The notes beneath the pieces are model-generated. The model did no database searches and was not told the DNA's origin. It saw only the letters and a list, made by a program, of their open reading frames with translations. The translations under genes were made by a program, and so were the position numbers. From Peptococcaceae bacterium UBA4068 (GTDB taxonomy: Bacteria > Bacillota > Dehalobacteriia > UBA4068), in contig DFZA01000009.1 in the NCBI GenBank assembly GCA_002382665.1, positions 248,001-312,000 of the forward strand: a stretch of DNA of 64,000 bases, in the 5' to 3' direction. Of this stretch, positions 19,790-28,710 are shown one piece after another; the stretch's first letter is position 1; each line of letters begins with the position of its first letter.

Positions 19790-20071
19790 TTATTTAAGTA
19801 AGCGGCCAACAAAATTTTTGCCCTTGGCGCGCATCGTTTTTTCCGCTTTGTCCTGAGAATAACTCATCGCTTCAATTATACCGCTGATTTCGATCTGCTG
19901 CTGCTCCAGATTAAGATTAGTGATTTTCAAATCATTGCCGCTAACAGTAAGGCAACCCTGAAGCGTAGACAAAACAACATTGTCGTTATCAAAGCTATCG
20001 ACCGCTTTGATACCGGTAGCGTTGAGCTTTTGCCTATCTTGCAGATGCAGTGTTTGATTGTTTTCGGCCAT
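19790..20071 (-). CDS. yabP: Sporulation protein YabP
   Basis: A 93-residue soluble protein of the YabP/YqfC family, required for spore cortex formation. The core reads LHLQDRQKLNATGIKAVDSF, then VVLSTLQGCLTVSGNDLKI, and is largely beta-strand, ending in a short basic tail. The start at 20071 has GGAGGGG about 8 nt upstream; the longer open frame has none. It is the first gene of the yabP-yabQ-HTH-divIC operon. Confidence 0.87.
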   Translation of the reverse strand: MAENNQTLHLQDRQKLNATGIKAVDSFDNDNVVLSTLQGCLTVSGNDLKITNLNLEQQQIEISGIIEAMSYSQDKAEKTMRAKGKNFVGRLLK

Positions 20072-20204
20072 ATATATCCCCTCCGCTACAAATGTATGCA
20101 GCAAAAAAAGAAATATACGAACATTAGCAGATAAGACTGACAACAAATATACAACAAAACAAGTGACATTTTCAAAAAGGAAATTTATCGCTGGAAATAC
20201 TAAA

Positions 20205-20230
20205 GGCAGCCGGCGAAAACGCCGACTGCC
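20205..20230 (-). terminator. Hairpin terminator after prs
   Basis: GGCAGCCGGCG and CGCCGACTGCC pair with one mismatch around an AAAA loop. The T tract on the minus strand is weak (TTTAGTATTT), so termination may be partial. It lies about 28 bp after the prs stop. Confidence 0.7.
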
Positions 20231-20257
20231 AAATCAAATATATATATATTTATTTAA

Positions 20258-21205
20258 TTAATCAAAGAGTTTACTTACCGATAAATTCTCATGAATTCTG
20301 ATAATTGTTTCGCCTAATAACGCCGCTACAGAAAGCGTTTTAATTTTGCTGCAGTGGCCCTGCCGCGCGAAATCAATTGGAATGGTATTGGTAGTCAAAA
20401 CTTCTGATATTACTGATTCCTCCAACCGTTCCATAGCCGGCGGCGAAAGCACCGGATGAGTACAGCAGGCATAAATCTCCTTGGCGCCCATCTTGCGCAA
20501 CACGGCGGCGCCTTTGGTAATAGTACCGGCTGTATCGATTATATCGTCAATCATAATCGCATTTTTACCTTTGATATCTCCGATAACATGCATAATTTCC
20601 GATTTATTTGCCTCCGGACGGCGTTTATCAATAATCGCAATATCAACTCCCAGACGATCGGCCAAGGCGCGCGCCCGTACTACGCCGCCAACATCGGGAG
20701 CGACAACAATCAACTCTTCTTTAGGTAATCCCTTGTAATATTCTGCAAGCAGCGGCACGCCCGGCAAAGGGTCAACAGGGATATCAAAAAATCCCTGAAT
20801 AGCATTAGCGTGCAGATCCATAGTGATAAGGCGGTCGGCTCCGGCGGCGGTCAAAAGGTTAGCCACAAGCTTAGCGGAAATCGGATCGCGCGGTTTACTT
20901 TTTCTTTCCTGCCGCGCATAGCCGTAATAAGGCACCACCGCGGTAATCCGCTGCGCGGAAGCTCGGCGCATAGCGTCTATCATTATCAACAATTCCATCA
21001 AGTTATTATTAACAGGAGCGCAGGTCGGCTGAACTATAAAGATGTCACAACCTCTAACGCTTTCACCGATTTCAATAGCAATCTCGCCGTCGCAAAAAGT
21101 TTTGACCTTAGCCAAACCCATTGGCAATCCCAAATATTCGGCAATTTCCTCACCCAAAGCATAATTAGCATTCGCTGCAAACAATTTCATCTTCTGGTTA
21201 CTCAT
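20258..21205 (-). CDS. prs: Ribose-phosphate pyrophosphokinase
   Basis: Prs makes PRPP from ribose 5-phosphate and ATP, the precursor of nucleotides, NAD, His and Trp. The 315-residue protein is a class I enzyme. It has the opening FAANANYALGEEIAEYLG, the KVKTFCDGEIAIEI segment, PYYGYARQERKSKPRDPIS (ATP loop), and the PRPP-binding motif MIDDIIDTAGTI. It follows glmU by about 105 bp, the standard glmU-prs order of Firmicutes, although spoVG is not next to it here. Confidence 0.97.
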   Translation of the reverse strand: MSNQKMKLFAANANYALGEEIAEYLGLPMGLAKVKTFCDGEIAIEIGESVRGCDIFIVQPTCAPVNNNLMELLIMIDAMRRASAQRITAVVPYYGYARQERKSKPRDPISAKLVANLLTAAGADRLITMDLHANAIQGFFDIPVDPLPGVPLLAEYYKGLPKEELIVVAPDVGGVVRARALADRLGVDIAIIDKRRPEANKSEIMHVIGDIKGKNAIMIDDIIDTAGTITKGAAVLRKMGAKEIYACCTHPVLSPPAMERLEESVISEVLTTNTIPIDFARQGHCSKIKTLSVAALLGETIIRIHENLSVSKLFD

Positions 21206-21311
21206 GCCCTACGACTCCCTTTTCAATTATTGGACGCACATCATCAAACATATCCCTTGCTTAAATTCGCCAAGTTCCCTCTTTATCCTGTATTAAAGCG
21301 CCAAATACGTT

Positions 21312-22682
21312 TTATTTTTTTCCCTTTCTGACGCTCCAATTCTCAATATTTGTCTGGCGGCTTCTCGCTACCGCCAAAGCATCGTCCGGCACATCATTGG
21401 TAATTGTCGATCCGGCGCCGATTACAGAATTCTTACCAACTTTTACTGGGGCTACCAGGTTAGTATTACTGCCGATAAACGCGCCGTCGCCGATAACGGT
21501 AGGATGTTTATTAACACCATCATAATTGCAAGTAATAGTTCCGCAGCCAACGTTGACACCGGTGCCAATAGTGCAATCACCTATATAAGTTAAATGCGGC
21601 ACCTTGCTGCCCTCTCCGATTTCGCTCTTTTTTATTTCCACAAAGTGTCCCGCCTTGACACGGTCCGCCAAAACCGTACCGGGACGTAAATAAGCAAAAG
21701 GCCCGATATCACAGCTATTGCCAATCCGACAATCACACAACATCGAACGGTGCACAATACAATTATCGCCGATAATACAATCCGCAATATCAGCATTGGG
21801 ACCGATATGACAACCGATGCCGATGCTGCAATTGCCGCGCAGATAAGTATTGGGCTCGATAATTGTATCCGGGGCAATCTTTACCGCCGCATCAATATAA
21901 GTTGTATTAGGATCAATCATTGTCACGCCATCCCGCATTAACTGCCGATTCTTACGTAGGCGCAGCACAGCGGCGGCAGCGGCCAACTGAACCCTGTCGT
22001 TGATGCCCATAATTTCTTGATTATCTTGGCAAACAAAAACATTAACCGTTTTATCCTGTCTGCGTAAAGCGGTAATCGCATCCGTTAAATAATACTCTCC
22101 CTGCGCGTTTTGCGGAACCAATTCGCCAATTACCTGCCGCAATGCAGCGACGTCAAAGCAATAACAGCCGCTGTTGATCTCTTTTATCTGCTTTTGATCG
22201 TCTGTTGCGTCCTTCTCCTCGACAATTTGCATGAGATTACCTCTGGCATCGCGGATAATACGGCCATAACCAAAACTGTTGTCTACAGTCGTCGACAGCA
22301 CCGTACAAGCCGCTTTACTTGCAGTGAAAAATTCCGCCATCCCCTGCAATGTTTCGGCAGTTAAAAGAGGAGTATCGCCGCAGAGCACCAATAGCTTTTG
22401 GCAATCATCAGCTACAGCGGGCAAAGCCAGTTGCAGCGCATGACCAGTGCCAAGTTGCCGAGGGCGTTGGTAGACTATTTCGCAGCGTTCATCAAGTACA
22501 GGTATGATCTGTTCCGCCTCATGGCCCAAAACGACGATAGTTTGATCAACCCCGACCGCAGCCACTGCGTCTGTAACATAACCAATCATCGGTTGGCCAA
22601 GCAGCTGATGCAAAACTTTAGGTAAAGCACTTTTCATGCGGGTACCTTTGCCGGCGGCAAGAATTATCGCAGAAAACGTCAT
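21312..22682 (-). CDS. glmU: Bifunctional UDP-GlcNAc pyrophosphorylase / GlcN-1-P acetyltransferase GlmU
   Basis: GlmU makes UDP-N-acetylglucosamine for peptidoglycan and, in diderms, LPS. The 456-residue protein has the uridyltransferase motif ILAAGKGTRMKSALPKVLH at the N-terminus, LVLCGDTPLL, a linker near residue 230, and a left-handed beta-helix acetyltransferase domain from about residue 250 with repeated hexapeptides (IGPNADIAD, IGDNCIVHR). The catalytic histidine is in VKAGHFVEIKKS. It is complete and precedes prs. Confidence 0.97.
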   Translation of the reverse strand: MTFSAIILAAGKGTRMKSALPKVLHQLLGQPMIGYVTDAVAAVGVDQTIVVLGHEAEQIIPVLDERCEIVYQRPRQLGTGHALQLALPAVADDCQKLLVLCGDTPLLTAETLQGMAEFFTASKAACTVLSTTVDNSFGYGRIIRDARGNLMQIVEEKDATDDQKQIKEINSGCYCFDVAALRQVIGELVPQNAQGEYYLTDAITALRRQDKTVNVFVCQDNQEIMGINDRVQLAAAAAVLRLRKNRQLMRDGVTMIDPNTTYIDAAVKIAPDTIIEPNTYLRGNCSIGIGCHIGPNADIADCIIGDNCIVHRSMLCDCRIGNSCDIGPFAYLRPGTVLADRVKAGHFVEIKKSEIGEGSKVPHLTYIGDCTIGTGVNVGCGTITCNYDGVNKHPTVIGDGAFIGSNTNLVAPVKVGKNSVIGAGSTITNDVPDDALAVARSRQTNIENWSVRKGKK

Positions 22683-22840
22683 ATAATATACCCCGCTAAT
22701 AGAGAATTATTTTTTATATATTATATCACAATCAAGCATGCTCAACAACAATAATAACGTATATTGAGACACAATCCCTTACCAGTAACTTTTGCGGTTA
22801 ATAAAAAAGCTACCCCCGCTAAGGGAACAAACTTTAGACA

Positions 22841-22875
22841 AAAACACCCTAATTGTATATACTTTAACAATTAGG
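22841..22875 (-). terminator. Terminator after the DUF951 gene
   Basis: Read on minus, CCTAATTGT and ACAATTAGG form a 9-bp stem around a 10-nt loop, followed by GTGTTTTTG. It lies about 20 bp after the DUF951 stop. The rest of the 210-bp gap to glmU holds only AT-rich sequence and a possible glmU promoter. Confidence 0.75.
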
Positions 22876-22895
22876 ATGTTAAATAGTCAAATAGT

Positions 22896-23093
22896 TTAAT
22901 CGTTTATCCTTTTTACTCTGCGCAAAAAATCTGCGCGGGATAAGATCACAAACCTGCCGCATTGGCAACATATAAGAGCAATATCGGCTCCCAGCCGCTC
23001 AATACGCCATTGATAGCTGCCACACGGGTGTGGCTTTTTAAGACTTACAATGTCGCCTATTTTTAAACTACGCGCCTGTTCATCGGTTAACAT
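22896..23093 (-). CDS. DUF951 family protein (YyzM-like)
   Basis: A 65-residue basic protein of DUF951. Visible family marks are KIGDIVSLKKPHPCGSYQW at residues 11-29 and the zinc-like pair in CCQCGRFVILSRADF. The function is unknown, though the family is widespread and often near replication or cell-wall genes. It overlaps the HEAT-repeat gene by 14 bp and so is probably translated from the same message. Confidence 0.85.
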   Translation of the reverse strand: MLTDEQARSLKIGDIVSLKKPHPCGSYQWRIERLGADIALICCQCGRFVILSRADFLRRVKRIND

Positions 23094-24114
23094 TGGTATC
23101 AGCCCCAGCGGATTGCAAAAGATTAAGCGCCTCTTTAGCGTTAGCGCTAACCCACCATTGATCGTCCTGAGTCAATTGACGTACCAACGGCAACGCGGAT
23201 TTGTCACCTATCTTCCCTAGCGCTTTGGCAGTGGCGGCGCGTACCTGCCATACTTCATCCGTCACAGCAGCTCTTAGCAATTGAGCGGCGTTGTCGCAGC
23301 CGCGTTCTCCTAAAGTCGTAACAGCCGCGGCTCTAACGGTAGCGTCGCTGTCCAGGAGACAAAGCACTATATTATCGATCTCATAAGGAACTTTAATAAT
23401 TGCTAACGCTTCCAATACACGGCGGCGGCTGTCACCGTATATCTCCGGCAACAACCGTGTCAATAGCTTCGCGGCCGGTTCGCCGATGGAAGCTAATATT
23501 TCAGCTATTCTTGCTGGTACAAAACGATGTGGTTGGGCTAAAGCCAAGGCCAAATAGGTCATTGATTTATTATCGTGAACCCCGCTCAATAGCCTTGTCG
23601 CCAACATTTGCTCTGCTTCGTCACGCGATGCCAACAGCTCGACAAATTGGGAAAGCAAATTTTCATCCGGGCTGATATGGTAGACGGCTATCAAAGTCTC
23701 AGCAGAAAACTCCTCTTGATCGCGCCGGTCAAAATAGCCTTGCAGCATTTGCTTGTCGGCTATATAGTTACGTAACGAATATTGCAGCGATTGCGGCAGG
23801 CGGTTATAAACCGTAATAATATCATTTAACGAAAATGGCGCCCGCTCGTCAATCAGACTTTTTATATCATTACTCATGCGGTCCCCGCAATTGAGCAATC
23901 TTTCCCTCAAAGAGAGAATCTTCTTGCTCATGGCGTTTTCTTCCAGCGATATTGGTACCATGACACGCGGCTCATATTCTTTTTTTTCAAATTTCTGAGT
24001 ACGAACCACCGCATTACGCCGCATACGCAAAAGAAACAACAACAAAACCACCACAAATAATGCGGCTAACAGCAGATATTTATTATTGAGAAAACCAAGA
24101 ATAACATTTGACAT
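23080..24114 (-). CDS. Membrane-anchored HEAT-repeat protein
   Basis: A 344-residue protein with one N-terminal transmembrane helix (YLLLAALFVVVLLLFLLRM, about residues 12-30). A middle helical region follows, and then HEAT repeats from about residue 155 to 340, recognisable from TVRAAAVTTLGERG, QVRAATAKALGKIG and WVSANAKEALNLL. Such repeats bind other proteins. No enzymatic motif is seen. The ATG at 24114 is chosen because GAGGCG lies 7-9 nt upstream. A TTG five codons earlier would swallow that site. Function unknown. Confidence 0.75.
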   Translation of the reverse strand: MSNVILGFLNNKYLLLAALFVVVLLLFLLRMRRNAVVRTQKFEKKEYEPRVMVPISLEENAMSKKILSLRERLLNCGDRMSNDIKSLIDERAPFSLNDIITVYNRLPQSLQYSLRNYIADKQMLQGYFDRRDQEEFSAETLIAVYHISPDENLLSQFVELLASRDEAEQMLATRLLSGVHDNKSMTYLALALAQPHRFVPARIAEILASIGEPAAKLLTRLLPEIYGDSRRRVLEALAIIKVPYEIDNIVLCLLDSDATVRAAAVTTLGERGCDNAAQLLRAAVTDEVWQVRAATAKALGKIGDKSALPLVRQLTQDDQWWVSANAKEALNLLQSAGADTNVNR

Positions 24115-24170
24115 GTAACTACGCCTCAACCATCAATATAATATATCGTTATTATTTAAAAATTAAATTA

Positions 24171-25217
24171 CTATTTGCGATCAATTACTTTAATTCCGCG
24201 CTTTTCCGTTAATATACCGATTATACCATAATTTACAGCGGATGCCTCCAGCAAACTTTCAAGTTGTGCAGCTTTTTCTTTAGCAATAGCAATCAACAAA
24301 CCGCCACTGGTTTGCGGATCGCAAAGCACCAACCGTAAATACTCGGCTAACGACGAATCATATTGGATATGCTCTTGCAGATAATTTAAATTCCGATAAG
24401 CACCGCCGGGAATTACATCTTCCTTGGCCAGTTCTTTAACATGATCAAACACCGGGATAGCGTCAAACCATATTTCCGCACCCAATCCGCTGGCAGCGGT
24501 TAACTCATAACAATGCCCCAGCAATCCGAAGCCGGTGACATCCGTTGCGCAGCGCACTCCGCATGCGCACATCGCGGCAGCAGCTTTATCATTAAGCTGA
24601 ATCATGCTCTGCCAAACAGGCTGCGCTGCTGCAGTGTCTAAAAAATCAGCCTTAATAGCAGCGGAAATTATACCGGTACCAACCGGTTTGGTTAAAAAGA
24701 GCAGATCCCCGGCACAACCGGCGCGATTGGTAACGATGCTGTCCGGGTGGGCAATGCCGCAGACAGACAGCCCATATTTAGGTTCATGATCATCGATGGT
24801 ATGTCCGCCGATCAATAACGCCCCTGCTTCTTTTATTTTATCAGCTCCGCCCAAAAGAATCTGACTGAGCATCTGACGGTCACCGCAAGCGGGAAAAGCT
24901 GTAATATTCATAGCAGTCAAAGGCTTTCCACCCATGGCATAGACATCGCTCAAAGAATTAGCGGCAGCAATCTGACCGAATAAAAACGGGTCGTCGACAA
25001 TCGGCGTAAAGAAATCCAGCGTTTGTATTATCGCTATTTCATCACTGAGTTTGTATACCCCAGCATCATCATAATCATCACTATTGACCAAAAGGTTGGG
25101 ATCAGTAAAGCGAGGCAGGCAGCTCATGATTTGCGAGAGATCCTCCGGACCCCATTTGGCTGCTCAACCGCCGCTTTCAGTCATGGCGGTGAGGTTTTTA
25201 ATCTTATCATCATCCAT
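24171..25217 (-). CDS. selD: Selenide, water dikinase SelD, itself a selenoprotein (in-frame UGA)
   Basis: SelD makes selenophosphate, the selenium donor for SelA. An ATG-to-stop search gives only 318 residues from 25127. The true N-terminus lies upstream and reads through a TGA at 25164-25166: MDDDKIKNLTAMTESGG-U-AAKWGPEDLS. Sec18 falls exactly where SelD proteins have their catalytic Cys/Sec (SGGC/U..K), followed by the essential lysine. The start at 25217 has GGGAGGG 9 nt upstream, giving 348 residues. Later motifs: NSDDYDDAGVYKL, GGHTIDDHEPKYG and CDPQTSGGLLIAI. Just after the UGA is a small hairpin able to act as a SECIS. Automatic annotation would truncate this gene. Confidence 0.95.
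25137..25153 (-). promoter_or_regulatory. Candidate bacterial SECIS hairpin in selD
   Basis: On the minus strand, GGGGUCC and GGAUCUC form a 7-bp stem with two G-U pairs around a GGA loop. It starts 10 nt after the Sec UGA of selD, so the loop is 17 nt from the codon. The spacing and the G in the loop fit the known loose rules for bacterial SECIS elements. The stem is weak, so this is a candidate. Confidence 0.55.
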
Positions 25218-25265
25218 GCCGGCCACCCTCCCTTCGGCACATTTTATAAAACAATATTATAACAG

Positions 25266-25952
25266 CTATTTGCCGCGAGGACAAGCGGCAATACAGCGAC
25301 CGCAAATACGTTTGCCAAAACTGTGACGCATTTGCTGTAAATACCTATCGCAGGCAATACCGTCAAAACGGTCGCCTAATGGCTGATCATTAGCAAACAA
25401 TACATCTTCCAACGCTCCCGCGGGACATGCGTCAACACAAGCATGACAAGTACCGCATCGCGAATCCATCGGCGTTCCGCAGACAAACGGTGCGTCTGTC
25501 AGCACCGTTGCCAGGCGCAGCCGTGGCCCGCGCTGTTCTGTGATCAAAGAACAACTTTTGCCGATCCAACCCAGTCCCGCCCAATGGGCAGCCGCGCGGT
25601 GGCTGAAAATTGCGTCGAGACGCTCCTCCCCCGAGCGTTGCGATGCCGGCACAGGGAAAGCCATAAAACCAAGGTTTTCGAGATAATTGGCAACAGCCAA
25701 AGTCATCTCATCAAGCCGGTTGTTTATAATATCATAAAACCGCAAATAGCTGTGCGAAGGCGCCACAAGCAGTTGATTCACAACCGCTCGCGGAAAATTG
25801 ACCGCCACCGCTATCGCATAGGGGTAACCGTCCCAACTGTTTCCGTATTGATAATGTATCCATTGCTGATGAGACATTAAATCCGCAAAACCGACAGCAT
25901 CAGCGCCAAAATTTCTCAACAGGTCAGTTATTTCCTGATTATAATATTTCAT
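25266..25952 (-). CDS. QueG-like protein with two 4Fe-4S motifs
   Basis: A 228-residue protein resembling the C-terminal core of epoxyqueuosine reductase. It has the AGLGWIGKSC motif near residue 130, a first cluster motif CGTCHACVDACP, an isolated Cys in IACDRYL and a second motif CGRCIAACP at the extreme C-terminus. QueG itself is usually 310-380 residues with a longer N-terminal cobalamin domain. This protein is shorter, and the last motif ends four residues before the stop. It could be a related iron-sulfur reductase rather than QueG. It lies between cvpA (8 bp) and selD (48 bp). Confidence 0.65.
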   Translation of the reverse strand: MKYYNQEITDLLRNFGADAVGFADLMSHQQWIHYQYGNSWDGYPYAIAVAVNFPRAVVNQLLVAPSHSYLRFYDIINNRLDEMTLAVANYLENLGFMAFPVPASQRSGEERLDAIFSHRAAAHWAGLGWIGKSCSLITEQRGPRLRLATVLTDAPFVCGTPMDSRCGTCHACVDACPAGALEDVLFANDQPLGDRFDGIACDRYLQQMRHSFGKRICGRCIAACPRGK

Positions 25953-25960
25953 AAGTTTCC

Positions 25961-26500
25961 TCAGAAAACAGAAGCAACATAGCGAATCAGCGGCATAACC
26001 GCTTGAGAAGAATCAAACTGCTTTAGCAATTGACCGGACAGACCCATTTTCACCAAAGCCGGTAATATATTATCAGCAAAAATCAATAATAATAATCCCA
26101 TCAAAACAAGCATCAAAACCGCGCCAACGCCGCTGTTAATAACTCCCAACAAACTATGGCCAAATACCCCAGTCAATAAAGCGGCAATTTTTCGCAAAAT
26201 CCATGAGACAATGATAAAAATCGCCACAAACGCTACGATCTGCAAAATTCTGTTAGCAGCCGATGAAGTATCAATAAACATTGATATAAAGCCTAATGCT
26301 TCACCTGCGCCGGATGATGGCGTAAATACCGGCAATTTAGCTGTTAAGTATTCGGCAACCGGAGATGAAAACATACGGGCAACTTGATAACCCAATACCA
26401 ATGATCCGACTCCAGCAACTACCCGGATCGTACCCAAACGATAGCCGGCTATAATAGCTAAAACCAATACAACTAATAATACCCAATCAATTGTTAACAT
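25961..26500 (-). CDS. CvpA family membrane protein
   Basis: A 179-residue membrane protein with four predicted helices. The N-terminal segment (DWVLLVVLVLAIIAGYRLG) and a later FIIVSWILRKIAALL match the CvpA family, named for colicin V production in E. coli. Its molecular role in Firmicutes is not settled. It is 8 bp upstream of the QueG-like gene and 50 bp after larB. Confidence 0.82.
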   Translation of the reverse strand: MLTIDWVLLVVLVLAIIAGYRLGTIRVVAGVGSLVLGYQVARMFSSPVAEYLTAKLPVFTPSSGAGEALGFISMFIDTSSAANRILQIVAFVAIFIIVSWILRKIAALLTGVFGHSLLGVINSGVGAVLMLVLMGLLLLIFADNILPALVKMGLSGQLLKQFDSSQAVMPLIRYVASVF

Positions 26501-26549
26501 AGCTTTTGTCCTTTCGCAAATTACCGAAACAAACTAAACAACAGCATTA

Positions 26550-27314
26550 TTAAATTACTGATCCCAAAACCGATTGTTTATTAATTACAGCAGCAGCATA
26601 ACCTGCACCGAAGCCATTGTCAATATTAACTACCGTGACACCGCTACTACAACTGTTGAGCATTGCCAGCAGTGCCGCAATACCGCCAAAACTGGCGCCA
26701 TAACCAACGCTAGTCGGCACCGCGATCACCGGACAAGCCACCAGCCCACCGACAACAGATGGGAGCGCCCCTTCCATACCGGCCACAGCAATTATCGTCT
26801 TGGCCGCTTTAAGCTTCGGCGCGGCAGCAAGCAGCCGGTGAATACCGGCAACGCCTACATCATAAATCGCTGTCACATTAGCTCCCATCAGCTCCGCGGT
26901 CAACCGCGCCTCTTCAGCCACAGGCAAATCGGAAGTGCCCGCGCAAACAACGGCAATATTACCAATATGTTCCTGCTGGCGGCATAGATAGATCATTCGC
27001 GCCGTCTCGTTGTATTGCGCCTCCGGCAGCTTTTTCACTATACAAGCATAAGTCTCGGCGCTGCAGCGGCTGACAATAATATTTTTTGTGGAAGCAGTGG
27101 CCAACTTCTCTAATATCTGACAAATTTGCTCCGGCGTTTTACCCGCGCCATATATAACTTCCGGAAAACCCCGGCGGCCTTCACGACTAGTGTCGATTTT
27201 AGCACAGCCGATATCAATATAACAAAGATCGCTAAGCCGTTCAGCGCCTTCGGCGGCCGTTATTTTACCCGTTTCTATTTGCGTCAAAAGCTGCAAAATT
27301 TCGTCTTTATCCAT
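26550..27314 (-). CDS. larB: Pyridinium-3,5-biscarboxylic acid mononucleotide synthase LarB
   Basis: LarB carboxylates and hydrolyses NaAD in the first step of nickel-pincer cofactor synthesis. This 254-residue protein has a PurE-like C-terminal half with VCAGTSDLPVAEEA, VAGMEGALPSVVGGL and CPVIAVPTSVGYGASFGG. The N-terminal half has REGRRGFPEVIYGAGKT. The start at 27314 has AAGGAG 9 nt upstream. No larC, larE or lactate racemase gene is nearby, so its partners lie elsewhere. With hypAB it adds to the nickel-related content of the window. Confidence 0.9.
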   Translation of the reverse strand: MDKDEILQLLTQIETGKITAAEGAERLSDLCYIDIGCAKIDTSREGRRGFPEVIYGAGKTPEQICQILEKLATASTKNIIVSRCSAETYACIVKKLPEAQYNETARMIYLCRQQEHIGNIAVVCAGTSDLPVAEEARLTAELMGANVTAIYDVGVAGIHRLLAAAPKLKAAKTIIAVAGMEGALPSVVGGLVACPVIAVPTSVGYGASFGGIAALLAMLNSCSSGVTVVNIDNGFGAGYAAAVINKQSVLGSVI

Positions 27315-27349
27315 AAGCAATCTCCTTAAAATATATATATACGCTACCC

Positions 27350-27378
27350 TTGTGCGTTTGTCCTTTTTCCATTATAAT
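27350..27378 (+). promoter_or_regulatory. Sigma-A promoter for ychF
   Basis: TTGTGC and TATAAT are spaced by 17 bp, 33 bp upstream of the ychF ATG. The -10 is perfect. The leader carries GGAGG 6 nt before the start. Confidence 0.65.
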
Positions 27379-27410
27379 AATAACAGAAATTTACTTGACG
27401 GAGGTACGCT

Positions 27411-28505
27411 ATGGCTCTTTCCTGCGGTTTAATTGGTTTGCCAATGGTAGGCAAGACGACATTTTTTAATTTACTGACTGGCGCCGGAGCCGAAACAAGC
27501 GCTTTTTTCAGCGGCAAAGTGACGACAAATTCCGGCCATGCCTACGTTCCAGATTATAGAGTAGATTACCTGGCAAAAATGTTCCATCCGAAAAAAACCA
27601 CCTATGCTCAATTAGAGGTGGTCGATGTGCCCGGACTGGTCAGCGGTTCCGGAAAAGGTCAGGGCACAGGTAATGAATTCCTAGCCGCCATCCGCCAAAC
27701 CGATGCGTTGGCGCAAATAGTCCGCGCTTTCGACAATCCCGAGGTATTGCATGCCAGCGGCGATATCAATATCCTCCGCGATATTGATATTATTAACTCT
27801 GAACTGCTGTTTGCCGATTTACAACTGATCGAAACGCGCCTGCAGCGAATCAACAATGGCCGCAAAAAAAATATGGAGCATCCGCTGGAAGAAGCGACAC
27901 TACTCAAATGTCAGGCGCTGCTGGAAGAAGAAAAACCTTTAAAGTTGCTTACGCTTGATGAAGAAGAAAGCGAATCGGTCAAGCATATACCTTTTCTAAC
28001 CGACAAACAAATGATGATAGTAATTAACCTTGATGAAAATCAGTTAGCAACAGGCGATTACCCCAGACGGCAAGAAGTCGAAGCTTTCTGTGTTGCCGAA
28101 GGATATGAACTATTGACCGTCTCCGCCAAGGCAGAAGAAGAAATCGCTGAACTCGGCACCGAAGAACAGACGCTATTTCTCGAAGAATTGGGGATTTCCG
28201 AAAGCGGCCTCTCCCGCATGACCAAAGCCATCTACCGTCAGTTAGGTTTAATCTCATTCCTAACCGCCGGCGAAGATGAGGTACGGGCTTGGACGATTCC
28301 GGCCGGATTACCGGCCAAGGCAGCCGCCGGCAAAATCCACTCCGACATAGAACGCGGCTTTATTCGCGCCGAAACAGTTGCTTTCGACCAGTTAGCGGAG
28401 GCCGGCAGTATGGCCACCGCCCGCGAAAAGGGTTATTTCCGCCTGGAGGGCAAAGAATACCCGGTAGCCGACGGCGATATCATTAATTTCCGATTCAACG
28501 TATAA
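27411..28505 (+). CDS. ychF: Obg-related ATPase YchF/OLA1 family
   Basis: YchF is a ribosome-associated P-loop ATPase linked to translation control and oxidative stress. The 364-residue protein starts with LIGLPMVGKTTFFNLLTG, has the switch region VVDVPGLVSGSGKGQG, a coiled-coil segment (about residues 130-200) and a C-terminal TGS domain ending EYPVADGDIINFRFNV. The P-loop differs from the usual NVGKSTLFNAL, and several conserved positions vary, so this is a diverged member of the family. GGAGG lies upstream of the ATG. It stands alone, convergent with corA. Confidence 0.88.
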   Translation: MALSCGLIGLPMVGKTTFFNLLTGAGAETSAFFSGKVTTNSGHAYVPDYRVDYLAKMFHPKKTTYAQLEVVDVPGLVSGSGKGQGTGNEFLAAIRQTDALAQIVRAFDNPEVLHASGDINILRDIDIINSELLFADLQLIETRLQRINNGRKKNMEHPLEEATLLKCQALLEEEKPLKLLTLDEEESESVKHIPFLTDKQMMIVINLDENQLATGDYPRRQEVEAFCVAEGYELLTVSAKAEEEIAELGTEEQTLFLEELGISESGLSRMTKAIYRQLGLISFLTAGEDEVRAWTIPAGLPAKAAAGKIHSDIERGFIRAETVAFDQLAEAGSMATAREKGYFRLEGKEYPVADGDIINFRFNV

Positions 28506-28510
28506 ACATC

Positions 28511-28704
28511 AAAACGGGCCGCAATAGCGGCCCGTTTCATATTGTCAAGAAGTGGTCAGCGGGCTGAGAAACAAGCGAGACCAGGCGCGGTCGAAACCGG
28601 CGACGCAGGCGTATAAGAGATACGTCGAGGAGACGGTGATGACCACAACGACGTATCGCGAAGTTTATCGACACGCTGAAACGGGCCGCTATCGCGGCCC
28701 ATTT
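28511..28704 (+). repeat. Terminator-embedded repeat element R1 (with duplicated terminator hairpin)
   Basis: The ychF terminator hairpin (AAACGGGCCGC..GCGGCCCGTTT, 28511-28537) is followed not by a T tract but by a ~140-bp GC-rich core (28538-28678). A second copy of the hairpin (28679-28704) comes next, leading into ATTTATT. The core shares long blocks with the elements at 46287 and 52751: GAGAAACAAGCGAGACCAGG, GATACGTCGAGGAGACGGTG and AAGTTTATCGACACGCTG. R1 is the shortest member and carries no nested module. It lies in the convergent gap between ychF and corA. I do not recognise the family. Confidence 0.85.
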
Positions 28705-28710
28705 ATTAAT

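Noticed and set aside
28538..28678. Group IIC intron as an explanation for the terminator-embedded repeats
   Set aside because: Group IIC introns also insert after terminators, but these elements are too short. I see no domain V-like catalytic hairpin and no reverse transcriptase, and introns do not duplicate the hairpin.
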